This document shows positions 25,556 through 34,639 of a stretch of DNA of 59,438 nt, piece after piece. The notes under the pieces are model-generated. The model was not told where the DNA came from. It worked only from the letters and a program-made list of their open reading frames with translations, and made no database searches. The DNA comes from Dehalococcoidia bacterium (GTDB taxonomy: Bacteria > Chloroflexota > Dehalococcoidia > Tepidiformales > Tepidiformaceae): NCBI GenBank assembly GCA_009841435.1, contig VXLW01000016.1:4717-64154 (forward strand), given 5' to 3'. The position numbers and the translations under genes were made by a program. Numbering within the stretch: position 1 is the stretch's first letter; each line of letters begins with the position of its first letter.

Positions 25556-25975
25556 ATGCGAGCAGAGACCAGCGATGTCGCCTTTCGACTCCTTCTCGCC
25601 CTTGGTGAGAACTGGGACGCTCTCCAACGAGCCTCGATAGACCCCTCCGCCAAAGGCCTCTACCTGACCAAGGAATATCTCGGCGGCTACACCCGCTTCA
25701 GCGCCGGTCCCTCGACAAGCCCCCGCCTGATCGTCGAGTGGAACGAGTCAACCCGGCACCTGCGCGTGCTGCGTTGCCACGAGTGGCCCGGATTCGAAGC
25801 CACGATCTCGAGCACGGTCGCGTACGTTCGCGACGAGGCTCGCGACCACGGCATCATCGACAGCGTCGACAACGTCTTCGTGAGCGCCTGCCAGGAGCCC
25901 TCGGCCCCGGCGCGGCGCACGGTGCTCCCGGGAGCGATGGACAGCGACAGCGAGCCAGTTCGGCGGCGCGCGTAG
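25556..25975 (+). CDS. Hypothetical protein
   Basis: 139 aa beginning at ATG 25556, with AAGGAG 6 nt upstream; an in-frame TTG three bases earlier is the alternative. The sequence is soluble and unrecognised (MRAETSDVAFRLLLALGENW, later RLIVEWNESTRHLRVLRCHE). It lies just beyond the tRNA-Ala end of the island and is followed by a convincing terminator, so it is probably a single-gene transcript. Confidence 0.6.
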   Translation: MRAETSDVAFRLLLALGENWDALQRASIDPSAKGLYLTKEYLGGYTRFSAGPSTSPRLIVEWNESTRHLRVLRCHEWPGFEATISSTVAYVRDEARDHGIIDSVDNVFVSACQEPSAPARRTVLPGAMDSDSEPVRRRA

Positions 25976-26009
25976 CAAGACGCAACACGCCGGCGTTCGA
26001 CCAGCACCA

Positions 26010-26036
26010 GCCCGGGCCCGACGCCCGGGCGATTTT
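26010..26036 (+). terminator. Rho-independent terminator
   Basis: GCCCGGGC-CCGAC-GCCCGGGC is an 8-bp GC stem with a 5-nt loop, followed by GATTTT. It lies 35 bp after the hypothetical gene stop and before the convergent accDA stop. T-tract orientation fits the plus strand. Confidence 0.75.
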
Positions 26037-26040
26037 CTGC

Positions 26041-27843
26041 CTAGCGCATGATCTCCGGGTCGGCGGGGGTTTCGGCGAGGCGCGGGGCGCTGCGGGGATG
26101 GCGGCCCATTCGCCGGCGCCAGTGGGCGAACCGGTCGGTGAGGTCGGCGACGCGGCGTTCGATGCGCCCGCGCACCCAGGCGTGGGTCTGGCCGGTGTTC
26201 CGGTAGCGATCGCGACGGCTGTTCAGACGGCGCTTCTGGCGCTCGCGCTGGATGGCGGTGAGGGAACGCACGACGGAGCGCCGCAGCAGCAGCGAGGCCT
26301 CGTCATGGTTGGTGTGGGCGCCCTCGCCGGGCTCGGGCACGACGCTGTCGACGATTCCGAGTCGGAGGCAGTCGTGCGAGGTGAGGAGGAGTCGCTCGGC
26401 GACCTCGTCGACGCGCGAGGAGGCGTCGCCGTAGAGGCGCCGGGCGGCATCCTCGGGTGAGACCACCTCGTAAACCGCGTTCTCCAGCATGAGCACGCGG
26501 TCGGCCACACCCATGGCAACGGCGGCCTCGGAAGCCCCTTCGCCGGTAATCACGGCCAGGGAGGGAGACGGCACCCGGAGCATCTCGCGCATGCAGCGGG
26601 CGATGGCGTCGCCGAGCCCCGCTTCCTCGGCTGCGAGGTCGGGTCGGGCGCCGGCGGAATCGAGGAACGTGATGAGGGGGAGCCGGAACTTGCGTGCGAG
26701 ACGCATGGCCCGCCGCGCCTTGTGGAATCCCGAGGGACCGATGGTCCCGGGCCCGGCGAGCCCCTGGAGGCGGTTCTGGCTGATGAGCATCACCGCCTCT
26801 CCGCCGAGCAGCCCGATGCCGGCGCTGACGGCGGGGTCGTCCTCGCCGCTGCGGTCTCCGTGGATCTCGACGAAGGTGGTGGTGATGCGGCGGACGAAGT
26901 CGGGGGCGGTGGGACGGTTCTCGTGCCGCGAGAGCTGCACCTGCCGCCAGGCCTCGAGGCGCGCGTACTCGCGCGGCTCCCGCTCGGGGCGTCCGACCGG
27001 CCGGAGCTCGTAGTTGCTCATGAGCAGGTCGATGAGGAGGCCGAGGGAGGGGCGCAGGTCTTCGCGCTTCACGATCGCATCGATGAGGCCGCGCCGCAGG
27101 TGCGATTCGGAGGTGTGGGCATCCTCGGGGAGCTCCTCGCCCGTGCGCTCGCGCATCTCGCGCAGGGCGGAGTACCCGACGAGGGCGTTGGGCTCCGCGA
27201 TGATGAAGTCGGCGAGGTTGGCGAGGCCCGCGAAGGCGGAGCCGGTGGAGGGGTCGGCGAGGAGAGTGACGTGGGGGAGACCCTTCTCGGCGAGCTTCTG
27301 GTGGGCGGTGGCGAGGCGGGGCAGCTGCATGAGCGCGAGCAATCCCTCGCGCATGCGCACGCCCGAGGTCGAGAGCACGGTGACGACGGCGAGCCCCCGG
27401 CTGGCGGCCCGCTCGAAGGCGCGCGCAAGGCGCTCGCCGCTGGCGACGCCGATGGAACCACCGAGAAAGCTGAAGTCGAGGGCGGCGACGACGACCTCGC
27501 GGCCGTAGAGGGTGCCGGTGCCCGTGAGGGCGGCTTCGGCGAGGCCGGTACGCCGCTGCGCCGCGAGGACGCGGTGGCGGTAGGACTGGCGCTCGCGGAA
27601 CTGGATCGGGTCGAGCGCGGTCACGCTGCGATCGGTCTCGTGGAAGCTGGAGGGGTCGAGGATGCCAGCCACGCGCTCACGCGCGTTGAGGTGGTAGTGG
27701 TGGCCGCAGGCGCGGCAGACACGGTGCCGTTCGTAGCTGCGGGACTCCATCAGATCGGCGTCGCAGGCAAAGCAGCGCTCGAGCCGTTCCTCCCCGGAAC
27801 GGTCCCCGGCCCCATCACGACGAAGCAGCCCGCGAAGCGTCAT
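26041..27843 (-). CDS. Fused acetyl-CoA carboxylase carboxyltransferase (AccD-AccA)
   Basis: 600 aa joining both carboxyltransferase subunits, which transfer carboxyl from carboxybiotin to acetyl-CoA to make malonyl-CoA. The AccD half opens with a four-Cys zinc ribbon (CFACDADL...CRACGHHY) and continues GGSIGVASGERLARAFERAA. The AccA half starts around residue 315 (FVRRITTTFVEIHGDRSGED) and carries LQGLAGPGTIGPSGF and GEGASEAAVAMGVADRVLML. ATG 27843 lies 14 nt after the ftsK stop; longer starts run into ftsK. It is the last gene of the cluster that also holds fabD, fabG and acpP, so malonyl-CoA supply and use are co-encoded. No biotin carboxylase or carrier gene is in the window. Confidence 0.92.
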   Translation of the reverse strand: MTLRGLLRRDGAGDRSGEERLERCFACDADLMESRSYERHRVCRACGHHYHLNARERVAGILDPSSFHETDRSVTALDPIQFRERQSYRHRVLAAQRRTGLAEAALTGTGTLYGREVVVAALDFSFLGGSIGVASGERLARAFERAASRGLAVVTVLSTSGVRMREGLLALMQLPRLATAHQKLAEKGLPHVTLLADPSTGSAFAGLANLADFIIAEPNALVGYSALREMRERTGEELPEDAHTSESHLRRGLIDAIVKREDLRPSLGLLIDLLMSNYELRPVGRPEREPREYARLEAWRQVQLSRHENRPTAPDFVRRITTTFVEIHGDRSGEDDPAVSAGIGLLGGEAVMLISQNRLQGLAGPGTIGPSGFHKARRAMRLARKFRLPLITFLDSAGARPDLAAEEAGLGDAIARCMREMLRVPSPSLAVITGEGASEAAVAMGVADRVLMLENAVYEVVSPEDAARRLYGDASSRVDEVAERLLLTSHDCLRLGIVDSVVPEPGEGAHTNHDEASLLLRRSVVRSLTAIQRERQKRRLNSRRDRYRNTGQTHAWVRGRIERRVADLTDRFAHWRRRMGRHPRSAPRLAETPADPEIMR

Positions 27844-27856
27844 CCCTGTGAGTGTA

Positions 27857-30277
27857 TCAAGCGTCTTCTTCGGGGGCTGTTCCGGCGAGGACCTCGCGAG
27901 ACTCACCTTCGATCCTCGGGCCGAGCACACCCTCGCGCTCAAGGGCGGTGATGAGGCGCTCGGCCTTCAGGAAACCAACGTTCAGACGGCGCTGCAGGAG
28001 CGACGGCGAGAGACGCGTGTGGCGGCTGGCAAGGTCTCGCGCGTCATCGAGGAGAGGATCCCCGTCCTCGACGTCGATGTCGTCGCTGCCGTTCTGGGCG
28101 ATGAGAGCCTCCTCGAGGAGATCGTCGGCGGTGTCTGGACGGAGGGCATGGAAGCGCTCGTCGGCCCAGAACCCGACGAGCCGCTCGACCTCGGCATCGG
28201 AGACGTACACGCCCTGGATGCGCTTCGGCTTTCCGGCGTCGGTGGGGAGGTAGAGCATGTCGCCCTGGCCCAGCAGCTTCTCGGCGCCGCCCATATCGAG
28301 GATGGTGCGGGAATCGGTGATGGAGGTGACGGCAAAGGCAACGCGGGTGGGGAAGTTCGCCTTGATGAGGCCGGTCACGACATCGACCGAGGGGCGCTGG
28401 GTGGCGACCACGAGGTGGATGCCGGTCGCACGCGCGAGTTGGGCGAGGCGACAGAGCAGCTTCTCGACCTCGAAGGGAGCAACCATCATGAGGTCGGCGA
28501 GCTCGTCGATGATGAGCACCCAATAGGGGAGCTTCTTCAGGACGCGGGCGTGACGGTTGTAGGCCTCGATGTTGCGAACACCCACCTCGGAGAACTTGCG
28601 GTAACGCGCCTCCATCTCCGAGACGACGGCCTGGAGGGTGCCCACAACCTTGTCGAGGTCGACGATGACTTCGCTGAAGGCGAGGTGGGGGAGGCGCCCG
28701 TAGGTCGTCATCTCGACCCGCTTGGGATCGATCATGATGAAGCGCACTTCGTCGGGCGTGGCGTTCGTGATGAGGTTGGTGACGATGGCGTTGAGGCAGA
28801 CGCTCTTTCCGCTACCGGTGGCGCCGGCGATGAGGAGGTGGGGCATCTTCGCGAGATCGGCGACGACGGGCACACCGGAGACACCCTTGCCAAGCGAGAT
28901 CGCGAGCTTCGACTTCGCGCTCATGTCCTGGTACTCCGAGCTCTCCATGACGTTACGCAGGGTGACGACGCTGGCGGTCTCATTGGGCACCTCGATGCCG
29001 ACGATGGCGCGGCCCGGCACGGGCGCCTCGATGCGAAGGCTCGGAGCGGCGAGGGCGAGAGCCAGGTCGCTCTGGAGGGCGGTGATCTTGTTGACGCGGA
29101 CGCGGGTGCGGCCGGTCTCAACGCGCTCCTTCGTGGGCCTGCCATTTGCATCGAGGACCGGCTTGTTGTCCGCGTCCTTGACGGGCACGTCCTTGTACTT
29201 GATCTCCCAGCCGGGTTCGACGCCGAACTGCGTGACCGCCGGCCCTTCGTTGATCTCGACGACGGAGGCATCGACGCCAAAGCTCGCGAGGGTGTCGACG
29301 ATGAGCTGGGCGCGAGCGGCGTTGTCGTGCTTGTGGTTGCGGCTCGGCTTGGGCTCCTGGAGGAGCTCGATGGGCGGGAGCTGCCAGCCGCTCTTGTCCT
29401 CGAAAGCGAGCTGGTGGGGCTCCTCCTCTTCCACGGGCTCGGGCATATCGTCCGGGGCGTCTTCGTACGAGTCGACGGGGTCCGGCTCGGCGGGGGCTTC
29501 GGTTTCGTCCTCGAACTGAGCGGTTGGGGCTTCGGCGACCTCGTCGGCGTGGGGGGCTCCGGGCTCGACGCGCGGGCGGAAGATGATGGGGGAGGGCTCG
29601 AACTCGACGGCAGATTGCGACTCAGCGCCGCCGATGACGGCCGTCCCGGCGCGCTCCCTGCGGCGGAAGAGGCGGGCGATGGTCGTGAGGCCGCGCCAGA
29701 AGGAGGCCAGCACCTGGTGGGGCCAGCGCCTCTCCCAGGCGTAGGCAAGACCACGGCCCGTGTACTGGAGAGCCGTGAGGGAGGGGCGAGGGACGAGGAG
29801 GGCGAGGGCGACAACCGCCGAGGCGATCCAGACAAGCACGTTGATCCAGCCGGTGACGATCGTGTGGCCGATCTCGCCGCCCAGGGTGACGTCGCGGAGT
29901 TGGACACCGGCGACGGTCCAGTCGGCGGTGTTCAGGCCGAGGGCGCCCCAGGCGAACAGGGCAAGGAAGGGGTAGCCAACGATTCGCCGCCAGAAGAGCA
30001 GGCGCTCATCGTCACCACGGCGCCAGGCGGTGACCGCCCAGGCGAGAAGCACGGCAGCCACGATGATGAGACCCAGCCCGAACGTCTCGATCAGCCAGGT
30101 ACGGACATCCTGAGCGATGCCGACGACGTCGAAGAACCAGGGGAGAGCAGCGATGGCCGCCGCGAGCACGACGACGAGCACAATCTGCGCGCGGAACATG
30201 CGCGACTTCGGGAGAGCAAAACGGGAGGGTGCGTCTTTGGGCCCGGACGTGGACCGGGCTCGGGAGCGAGCCGCCAT
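27857..30277 (-). CDS. ftsK: DNA translocase FtsK/SpoIIIE
   Basis: 806 aa septal DNA pump that moves chromosome ends out of the closing division septum. The first ~200 residues hold about four membrane helices (QIVLVVVLAAAIAALPWFF and others). An acidic/proline linker follows to ~330, then the motor: Walker A AGATGSGKSVCLNAIVTNLI, Walker B YWVLIIDELADLMM, and QLARATGIHLVVATQRPSVD with downstream arginine contacts. The last ~65 residues are the gamma winged helix (SRHTRLSPSLLQRRLNVGFL), which reads KOPS-like polarity sites and would activate XerD-type recombinases. The upstream gap to rnj is 62 bp. Confidence 0.95.
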   Translation of the reverse strand: MAARSRARSTSGPKDAPSRFALPKSRMFRAQIVLVVVLAAAIAALPWFFDVVGIAQDVRTWLIETFGLGLIIVAAVLLAWAVTAWRRGDDERLLFWRRIVGYPFLALFAWGALGLNTADWTVAGVQLRDVTLGGEIGHTIVTGWINVLVWIASAVVALALLVPRPSLTALQYTGRGLAYAWERRWPHQVLASFWRGLTTIARLFRRRERAGTAVIGGAESQSAVEFEPSPIIFRPRVEPGAPHADEVAEAPTAQFEDETEAPAEPDPVDSYEDAPDDMPEPVEEEEPHQLAFEDKSGWQLPPIELLQEPKPSRNHKHDNAARAQLIVDTLASFGVDASVVEINEGPAVTQFGVEPGWEIKYKDVPVKDADNKPVLDANGRPTKERVETGRTRVRVNKITALQSDLALALAAPSLRIEAPVPGRAIVGIEVPNETASVVTLRNVMESSEYQDMSAKSKLAISLGKGVSGVPVVADLAKMPHLLIAGATGSGKSVCLNAIVTNLITNATPDEVRFIMIDPKRVEMTTYGRLPHLAFSEVIVDLDKVVGTLQAVVSEMEARYRKFSEVGVRNIEAYNRHARVLKKLPYWVLIIDELADLMMVAPFEVEKLLCRLAQLARATGIHLVVATQRPSVDVVTGLIKANFPTRVAFAVTSITDSRTILDMGGAEKLLGQGDMLYLPTDAGKPKRIQGVYVSDAEVERLVGFWADERFHALRPDTADDLLEEALIAQNGSDDIDVEDGDPLLDDARDLASRHTRLSPSLLQRRLNVGFLKAERLITALEREGVLGPRIEGESREVLAGTAPEEDA

Positions 30278-30339
30278 TCGGACGGTACCCCGGCGCGGAC
30301 GGACTCCCCACCGGCGCTGCTCAGATCGAGGGCTCTCGA

Positions 30340-32004
30340 CTACACCTCGACCGTGACGGGCAACACCATCGGCCGTCGCCGTGTTTCATCGTACAAGAAC
30401 TTGCTCAAAGCGTCCTTCAGGCGCGCGTTGACCTCCCCCGCAGGAGCGGCGTGCTCACGTCCTTCCAGAGCGCCCTCGGCGACGCGGGCAGCGCGATCGA
30501 GGAGGGCTGCGTTCTCGTCACTGTCGACGAAACCGCGCGAAAGCACCTCGGCCGGACGCACGAGACGGCCGGTCTGCGCATCGACGGCGACGATGACGAC
30601 GAGGACGCCGTCGGTCGAGAGGTGGGCGCGGTCGCGGAGGATGTACTCGTCCACGTCACCGATGCCGAGGCCGTCAATGTAGACGTAGCTGGCCTCGACA
30701 CGGCCCGCGAGGCGGGCCTCTTCCTCGTCGATCTCGAGGACGTCGCCGTCGGTGAGGACGAAGGCGTTCCCTTTGGGCACGCCCACGCGCTCGGCGAGGC
30801 GCGCGTGGGTCACGAGGTGACGGTACTCGCCATGGATGGGGACGAAGTACTCGGGCTGGAGAATGCTCTGGATGATCTTGAGCTCGTCCTGGCTGGCGTG
30901 GCCACGGACGTGGACGTTCTCGACGCGGTTGTAGAGGACGCGAGCGCCCTGGCGGAAGAGGTTGTCCACGTTGCGGGCGACGGCCTGCTCGTTTCCGGGA
31001 ATGGCGTTGGCGGAGAGGACGACGGTGTCGCCCTCGGCGATAGTGATGTGGCGGTGGGTGCCGTTGGCGATGCGGGTGAGGGCGCTCGTGGGTTCGCCCT
31101 GGCTCCCGGTAGTGATGATGGCGAGGCGCGAGGGAGGCGTCTTCTTCATCTCGTCTACGCCGACGATCGTGCCCTCGGGGGCGTCGAGGTAGCCGAGCTG
31201 GCGGGCCATGGCGACGTTGTCGATCATCGAGCGGCCGGTCACGAAGACCTTGCGGCCGGTGAAGACCGCAGCATCGACCACCTGCTGGGCGCGCGAGATA
31301 AGCGAGGCGAAGGTCGCGACGATGACGCGTCCCTCAGCGTTGACCATGATGTTGCGGAGGGCGTCGCCGACGAGCTGCTCGCTGGGGGTGTGGCCCTCGA
31401 CCTCGGCGTAGGTGGAGTCGGCCAAGAGCAGCAGGCAGCCCTCTCCGCCGATCTGGCCGAGGCGGGTGAGGTCGGTGTGCTGGTCCATGACGGGCGTGTG
31501 GTCGAGCTTGAAGTCGCCGGTGTGGACGAGCGTGCCGAGGGGCGTGCGGATGATGAGGCCGCAGGCGTCGGGGATGCTGTGGGCGACGGGGAAGAACTCG
31601 ACCTCGAAGGCGCCCGCCTTGACGGTCTCGCCGGGCTGGACCTCGTGCAGGGGCTCGAGGGGGAGCTTGTGCTCCTGCAGCTTCACGCGGACGAGGCCCT
31701 GGGTAAGCCGCGTGCCGTAGATGGGCGCGCTGAAGTCGCGGCAGAAGTAAGGGAGCGCGCCCACGTGGTCCTCGTGGCCGTGGGTGAGAAAGACGCCGCG
31801 CAGCTTCTCGACGTTAGCCTGGAGGTAGGAAAAGTCGGGGATGACGAGGTCGACGCCGAGCATCTCCTCCTCGGGGAACATGAGGCCGACATCGACGACG
31901 ATGATGTCGTCGCCGTACTCGAAGAGCATCATGTTGCGCCCGATCTCGCCGAGACCGCCAAGGGGGATGACGCGGAGGGTGGTGTTGGGTGTCGGGTTGG
32001 TCAC
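30340..32004 (-). CDS. rnj: Ribonuclease J
   Basis: 554 aa metallo-beta-lactamase-fold RNase of the RNase J family, which has 5'-3' exo- and endonuclease activity in mRNA turnover and rRNA maturation. Motifs: IPLGGLGEIGRNMMLFEYGD at the start, the zinc motif LTHGHEDHVGALPYF, VHTGDFKLDHTP for the later metal ligands, and PIHGEYRHLVTHARLAERVG in the beta-CASP region. The C-terminal dimer domain ends PMVLPVTVEV. GTG start at 32004, 4 nt after the glycosylase stop, so the pair is co-translated. Confidence 0.95.
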   Translation of the reverse strand: MTNPTPNTTLRVIPLGGLGEIGRNMMLFEYGDDIIVVDVGLMFPEEEMLGVDLVIPDFSYLQANVEKLRGVFLTHGHEDHVGALPYFCRDFSAPIYGTRLTQGLVRVKLQEHKLPLEPLHEVQPGETVKAGAFEVEFFPVAHSIPDACGLIIRTPLGTLVHTGDFKLDHTPVMDQHTDLTRLGQIGGEGCLLLLADSTYAEVEGHTPSEQLVGDALRNIMVNAEGRVIVATFASLISRAQQVVDAAVFTGRKVFVTGRSMIDNVAMARQLGYLDAPEGTIVGVDEMKKTPPSRLAIITTGSQGEPTSALTRIANGTHRHITIAEGDTVVLSANAIPGNEQAVARNVDNLFRQGARVLYNRVENVHVRGHASQDELKIIQSILQPEYFVPIHGEYRHLVTHARLAERVGVPKGNAFVLTDGDVLEIDEEEARLAGRVEASYVYIDGLGIGDVDEYILRDRAHLSTDGVLVVIVAVDAQTGRLVRPAEVLSRGFVDSDENAALLDRAARVAEGALEGREHAAPAGEVNARLKDALSKFLYDETRRRPMVLPVTVEV

Positions 32005-32007
32005 GGG

Positions 32008-32637
32008 CTACTCGAACAGCTTCATCTGCTGGGCGGGGGGCGCTTCTTCGGCGGGCTCGGCGCCGCCCGCGCGGCTGGCGCGGGCGCGTTCGAGCAGCTC
32101 GGGGAGGGTGCGGAAGTCGTCGATGATGACGCTGCGGAGGCGCTGCTGGTGGAGGGCGGCGGCGGGGTGGTACATCGGCACGAGAATGCGACCGTTCGCC
32201 TCGCGGGGGCGGCCGTGGATGCGCGAAATCGCCTGGTTGGGGAAGAAGCGCGACATCGAGTAACGCCCGAGGGTGACGATGAGGAGGGGGTCGATGAGGC
32301 GGATCTGGGCACTGAGGTAGTCGCTGCAGGCCTCGATCTCGGTGGGCAGGGGGTCACGGTTGCCGGGCGGGCGGCACTTGAGGACGTTGCAGACGTAGAC
32401 CTCGGGGCGGGTGAGTCCGGCCTCGCCAAGCAGCTCCTCAAGGAAGGCGCCGGCCTGGCCGACGAAGGGGCGTCCCTGGCGGTCCTCGTTCACGCCTGGA
32501 GCCTCACCGATGAACATCACCTCGGAGTCGAGGGGACCTTCGCCGGGGACGGCGAGGGTTCGGGTGCGGGCGAGGGTGCATCGCTGGCAGCCGCGGACCT
32601 CGTCGTAAAGCTGCTCGACTTCCTGTGCGACCGTCAC
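32008..32637 (-). CDS. Uracil-DNA glycosylase, family 4 type
   Basis: 209 aa family 4 uracil-DNA glycosylase, which removes uracil from DNA in base-excision repair; the family carries a [4Fe-4S] cluster. Cys ligands are CQRCTLA (near residue 17) and the later CNVLKCRPPGN. Catalytic motif A is GEAPGVNEDRQGRPFVGQAG, and the minor-groove motif is MYHPAAALHQ. The C-terminus after residue ~185 is Ala/Pro-rich and ends QQMKLFE. GTG start at 32637 overlaps the tatC stop (GTGA). Confidence 0.92.
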   Translation of the reverse strand: MTVAQEVEQLYDEVRGCQRCTLARTRTLAVPGEGPLDSEVMFIGEAPGVNEDRQGRPFVGQAGAFLEELLGEAGLTRPEVYVCNVLKCRPPGNRDPLPTEIEACSDYLSAQIRLIDPLLIVTLGRYSMSRFFPNQAISRIHGRPREANGRILVPMYHPAAALHQQRLRSVIIDDFRTLPELLERARASRAGGAEPAEEAPPAQQMKLFE

Positions 32638-33734
32638 GCGGCAGCCTCCGGAACCTCGGAACCGTCTCCGCGCGGCGTGTACAGGATCTTCGCGAAGAGC
32701 ACGCCGAGGAAGTAAAGCCCGAGCAGGGGGATGGCGACGACCGACTGGGTGAGCGGGTCGGGCGTTGGGGTGGCGATCGCGGCGAGGATGAAGACGAGCA
32801 CGATCGCGTAGCGCCAGAAGCGCAGGAGCTGGCCGGCCGTCACCATTCCGACACGGGCGGCGACGGCGAGGACCATGGGGAGCTGATAGGCGATGCCGAT
32901 CCAGAGAATGATGCGTGTGACGAAGCTGATGTACTCGTGGATGCCGGTGACGCTCACGACGTTCTCGGAGGCCACGCCGAGCAGGAAGTCGAGCGCGCGG
33001 GGGAGTACGACGTAGTAGGCGAAGGCCATGCCGGCGAGCATGAAGAACATGCAGCCGAAGGTGCCGAGGAGGAGGACGCGGCGCTCTCCGCGGGTGAGGC
33101 CGGGCACGATGAAGGCGAGGGCCTCGTAGATGATGATGGGGAGAGCGAGCAGCAGACCGCCGTAAATGGCAATCTTGAAGATGGCGGAGATGCGGTCGGT
33201 GGGGGAGAAGGAGGCGAGGCGGAAGTTCTCCTCGCTCTTGCCGGAGAGATAGTCGTAGGCCTCCTGGACCGTTTCGAGTCTCCTGACATCATCCGGCGCC
33301 ACCTCAGGAGTGCTGAGCCCTCCCGAAGCTTTGGAAAGGGCGTTTTCGAGGGCCCTCGTGATCTGTAGATCGTTGAGCGCCAGACCCTCCGGCGTGGGGC
33401 CACGGAGCTCAGCCTCTGGAGGGATGTACCGCCCGTCAGGATTCCGCTCGTGCACCAGGAGGGCCAACTCGTCCTGGACCAGCTCGAGATTGACGTCGAT
33501 GCGGTCGCGGGCGGGCATGAGCAGGATGTCGAAGGTGTTGGGAAGGTTGTCGGGCGGGTCCCAGGTGAAGAACAGGACCGCGATGACGCCGAGAAGCATG
33601 GCGACGGCGGCAACCATGAAGCGGTTCCGCAGCTCGATGAGGTGCTCGATGATCGTGAGATCCGAGCCTTCCTCCGGCCCGATAACCTCCCCGGGCCCCT
33701 CTTCGGGGTTGACGACGGTGCTGTCAGTGACCAT
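32634..33734 (-). CDS. tatC: Sec-independent protein translocase TatC, with a long insert
   Basis: 366 aa core of the twin-arginine translocase, which receives folded proteins with RR signal peptides. IIEHLIELRNRFMVAAVAML is the conserved first helix. A hydrophilic segment of roughly 110 residues (LLMPARDRIDVNLELVQDEL to ETVQEAYDYLSGKSEEN), mostly the first periplasmic loop, makes it about 100 residues longer than usual TatC. The rest is typical: the second helix KIAIYGGLLLALPIIIYEAL, EPGLTRGE-like PGLTRGERR, and TPTPDPLTQSVVAIPLLGLY. It pairs with tatB 6 nt upstream. The insert may contact substrates outside the membrane, which is inference. Confidence 0.92.
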   Translation of the reverse strand: MVTDSTVVNPEEGPGEVIGPEEGSDLTIIEHLIELRNRFMVAAVAMLLGVIAVLFFTWDPPDNLPNTFDILLMPARDRIDVNLELVQDELALLVHERNPDGRYIPPEAELRGPTPEGLALNDLQITRALENALSKASGGLSTPEVAPDDVRRLETVQEAYDYLSGKSEENFRLASFSPTDRISAIFKIAIYGGLLLALPIIIYEALAFIVPGLTRGERRVLLLGTFGCMFFMLAGMAFAYYVVLPRALDFLLGVASENVVSVTGIHEYISFVTRIILWIGIAYQLPMVLAVAARVGMVTAGQLLRFWRYAIVLVFILAAIATPTPDPLTQSVVAIPLLGLYFLGVLFAKILYTPRGDGSEVPEAAA

Positions 33735-33739
33735 GTGAG

Positions 33740-34342
33740 CTAGAAGACGAGCGGCTTCTCAGGCTGGGCCTCGGCTTCGTCCTCCGCCTCCGCCTCGGTG
33801 GCGGGCGCTGCCGGCGTCTCGCGCGAGTCGAGCGTGCCGATGGCTGGCATGTAGGAGGGACCGGGCGTGCCCCGGGGCGGGTCGGCGCCGTTCACGTCCG
33901 CGTCGGCGGCTGCGCCGTTCGCGCCAGCGGTCGCGGGGACCGGCTTCTCCTCCTGCGCCGGCGCTCCAGCGATCGCGGGCTCGGCAGCCTCGGTCTTCGT
34001 GGTGGCGGCCTCCTCGATGCTCGTGCGGACCACCCCCAGCTCCTCGGCGGCTTCGGATGTGACCTCCTCCACTTCCCCACGAACCTCGGTGAGCTCGTCC
34101 TGCACATCGCGCACCGTCGTACGCATCTCCTGGACGTCGGCGCGGACGGCCTCCATCTCCTCGTTGAGGTAGGCGAACTCCTCGCTGAACTCGTCACGCA
34201 CGAGGCGGGCGTAGCGCTGGAGCTTCTTCAAGCCACGGCCAAGGTAGTAGGCCATCTCGGGCAAGCGACGGGGACCCACGACGATGACGATGAGGGCCAC
34301 GATGAGCAGGATTTCCTCGAGGCCAATGCCGAGGAACTGCAA
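33740..34342 (-). CDS. Twin-arginine translocase TatA/TatB family
   Basis: 200 aa, TTG start at 34342 with GGAG 8 nt upstream. The single N-terminal helix EEILLIVALIVIVVGPRRLP and the following amphipathic helix (EMAYYLGRGLKKLQRYARLV) are the TatA/B signature; the Glu at the membrane start and the long coiled-coil region (VRADVQEMRTTVRDVQDELT) favour TatB. The rest is a disordered acidic/Ala/Pro tail to KPLVF. It sits directly upstream of tatC, so the two form the receptor complex. No separate TatA is in the window. Confidence 0.88.
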   Translation of the reverse strand: MQFLGIGLEEILLIVALIVIVVGPRRLPEMAYYLGRGLKKLQRYARLVRDEFSEEFAYLNEEMEAVRADVQEMRTTVRDVQDELTEVRGEVEEVTSEAAEELGVVRTSIEEAATTKTEAAEPAIAGAPAQEEKPVPATAGANGAAADADVNGADPPRGTPGPSYMPAIGTLDSRETPAAPATEAEAEDEAEAQPEKPLVF

Positions 34343-34378
34343 GGCTGACGCTCCAGAGCGGCGCCGGGACGGGGAAGC

Positions 34379-34639
34379 TTAGTCGCCGTCCTCGATGCCG
34401 TGGTCTTGGACATAGTCTACCGCGTCCTGCACGGTGACGATCTTTTCGGCATCTTCGTCGCTGATCTCAAGCTGCACGTCACCGGAGAACTCTTCCTCCA
34501 GGGACATGATGAGCTCGACCAGATCGAGGGAATCGGCTTCGAGGTCGTCGACGAACGAAGCCGTGGGAACGACATCGCCCTCATCGACGCCCAACTGTTC
34601 GACAACGATGGCGCGGACACGCTCAAAGATTGATGCCAC
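34379..34639 (-). CDS. acpP: Acyl carrier protein
   Basis: 86 aa carrier of growing fatty acyl chains. The phosphopantetheine Ser is in [15 protein letters not shown], and the family opening [20 protein letters not shown] is intact. It is strongly acidic as expected. GTG start at 34639; the AGGAG ribosome site lies inside the end of nusB, whose stop is directly upstream. It shares the cluster with fabD and fabG, which act on acyl-ACP. Confidence 0.95.
   Translation of the reverse strand: MASIFERVRAIVVEQLGVDEGDVVPTASFVDDLEADSLDLVELIMSLEEEFSGDVQLEISDEDAEKIVTVQDAVDYVQDHGIEDGD

Noticed and set aside
30229-32715. 828-codon plus-strand frame over rnj and the glycosylase gene
   Set aside because: Antisense shadow of conserved RNase J and glycosylase genes; no motif or ribosome site.
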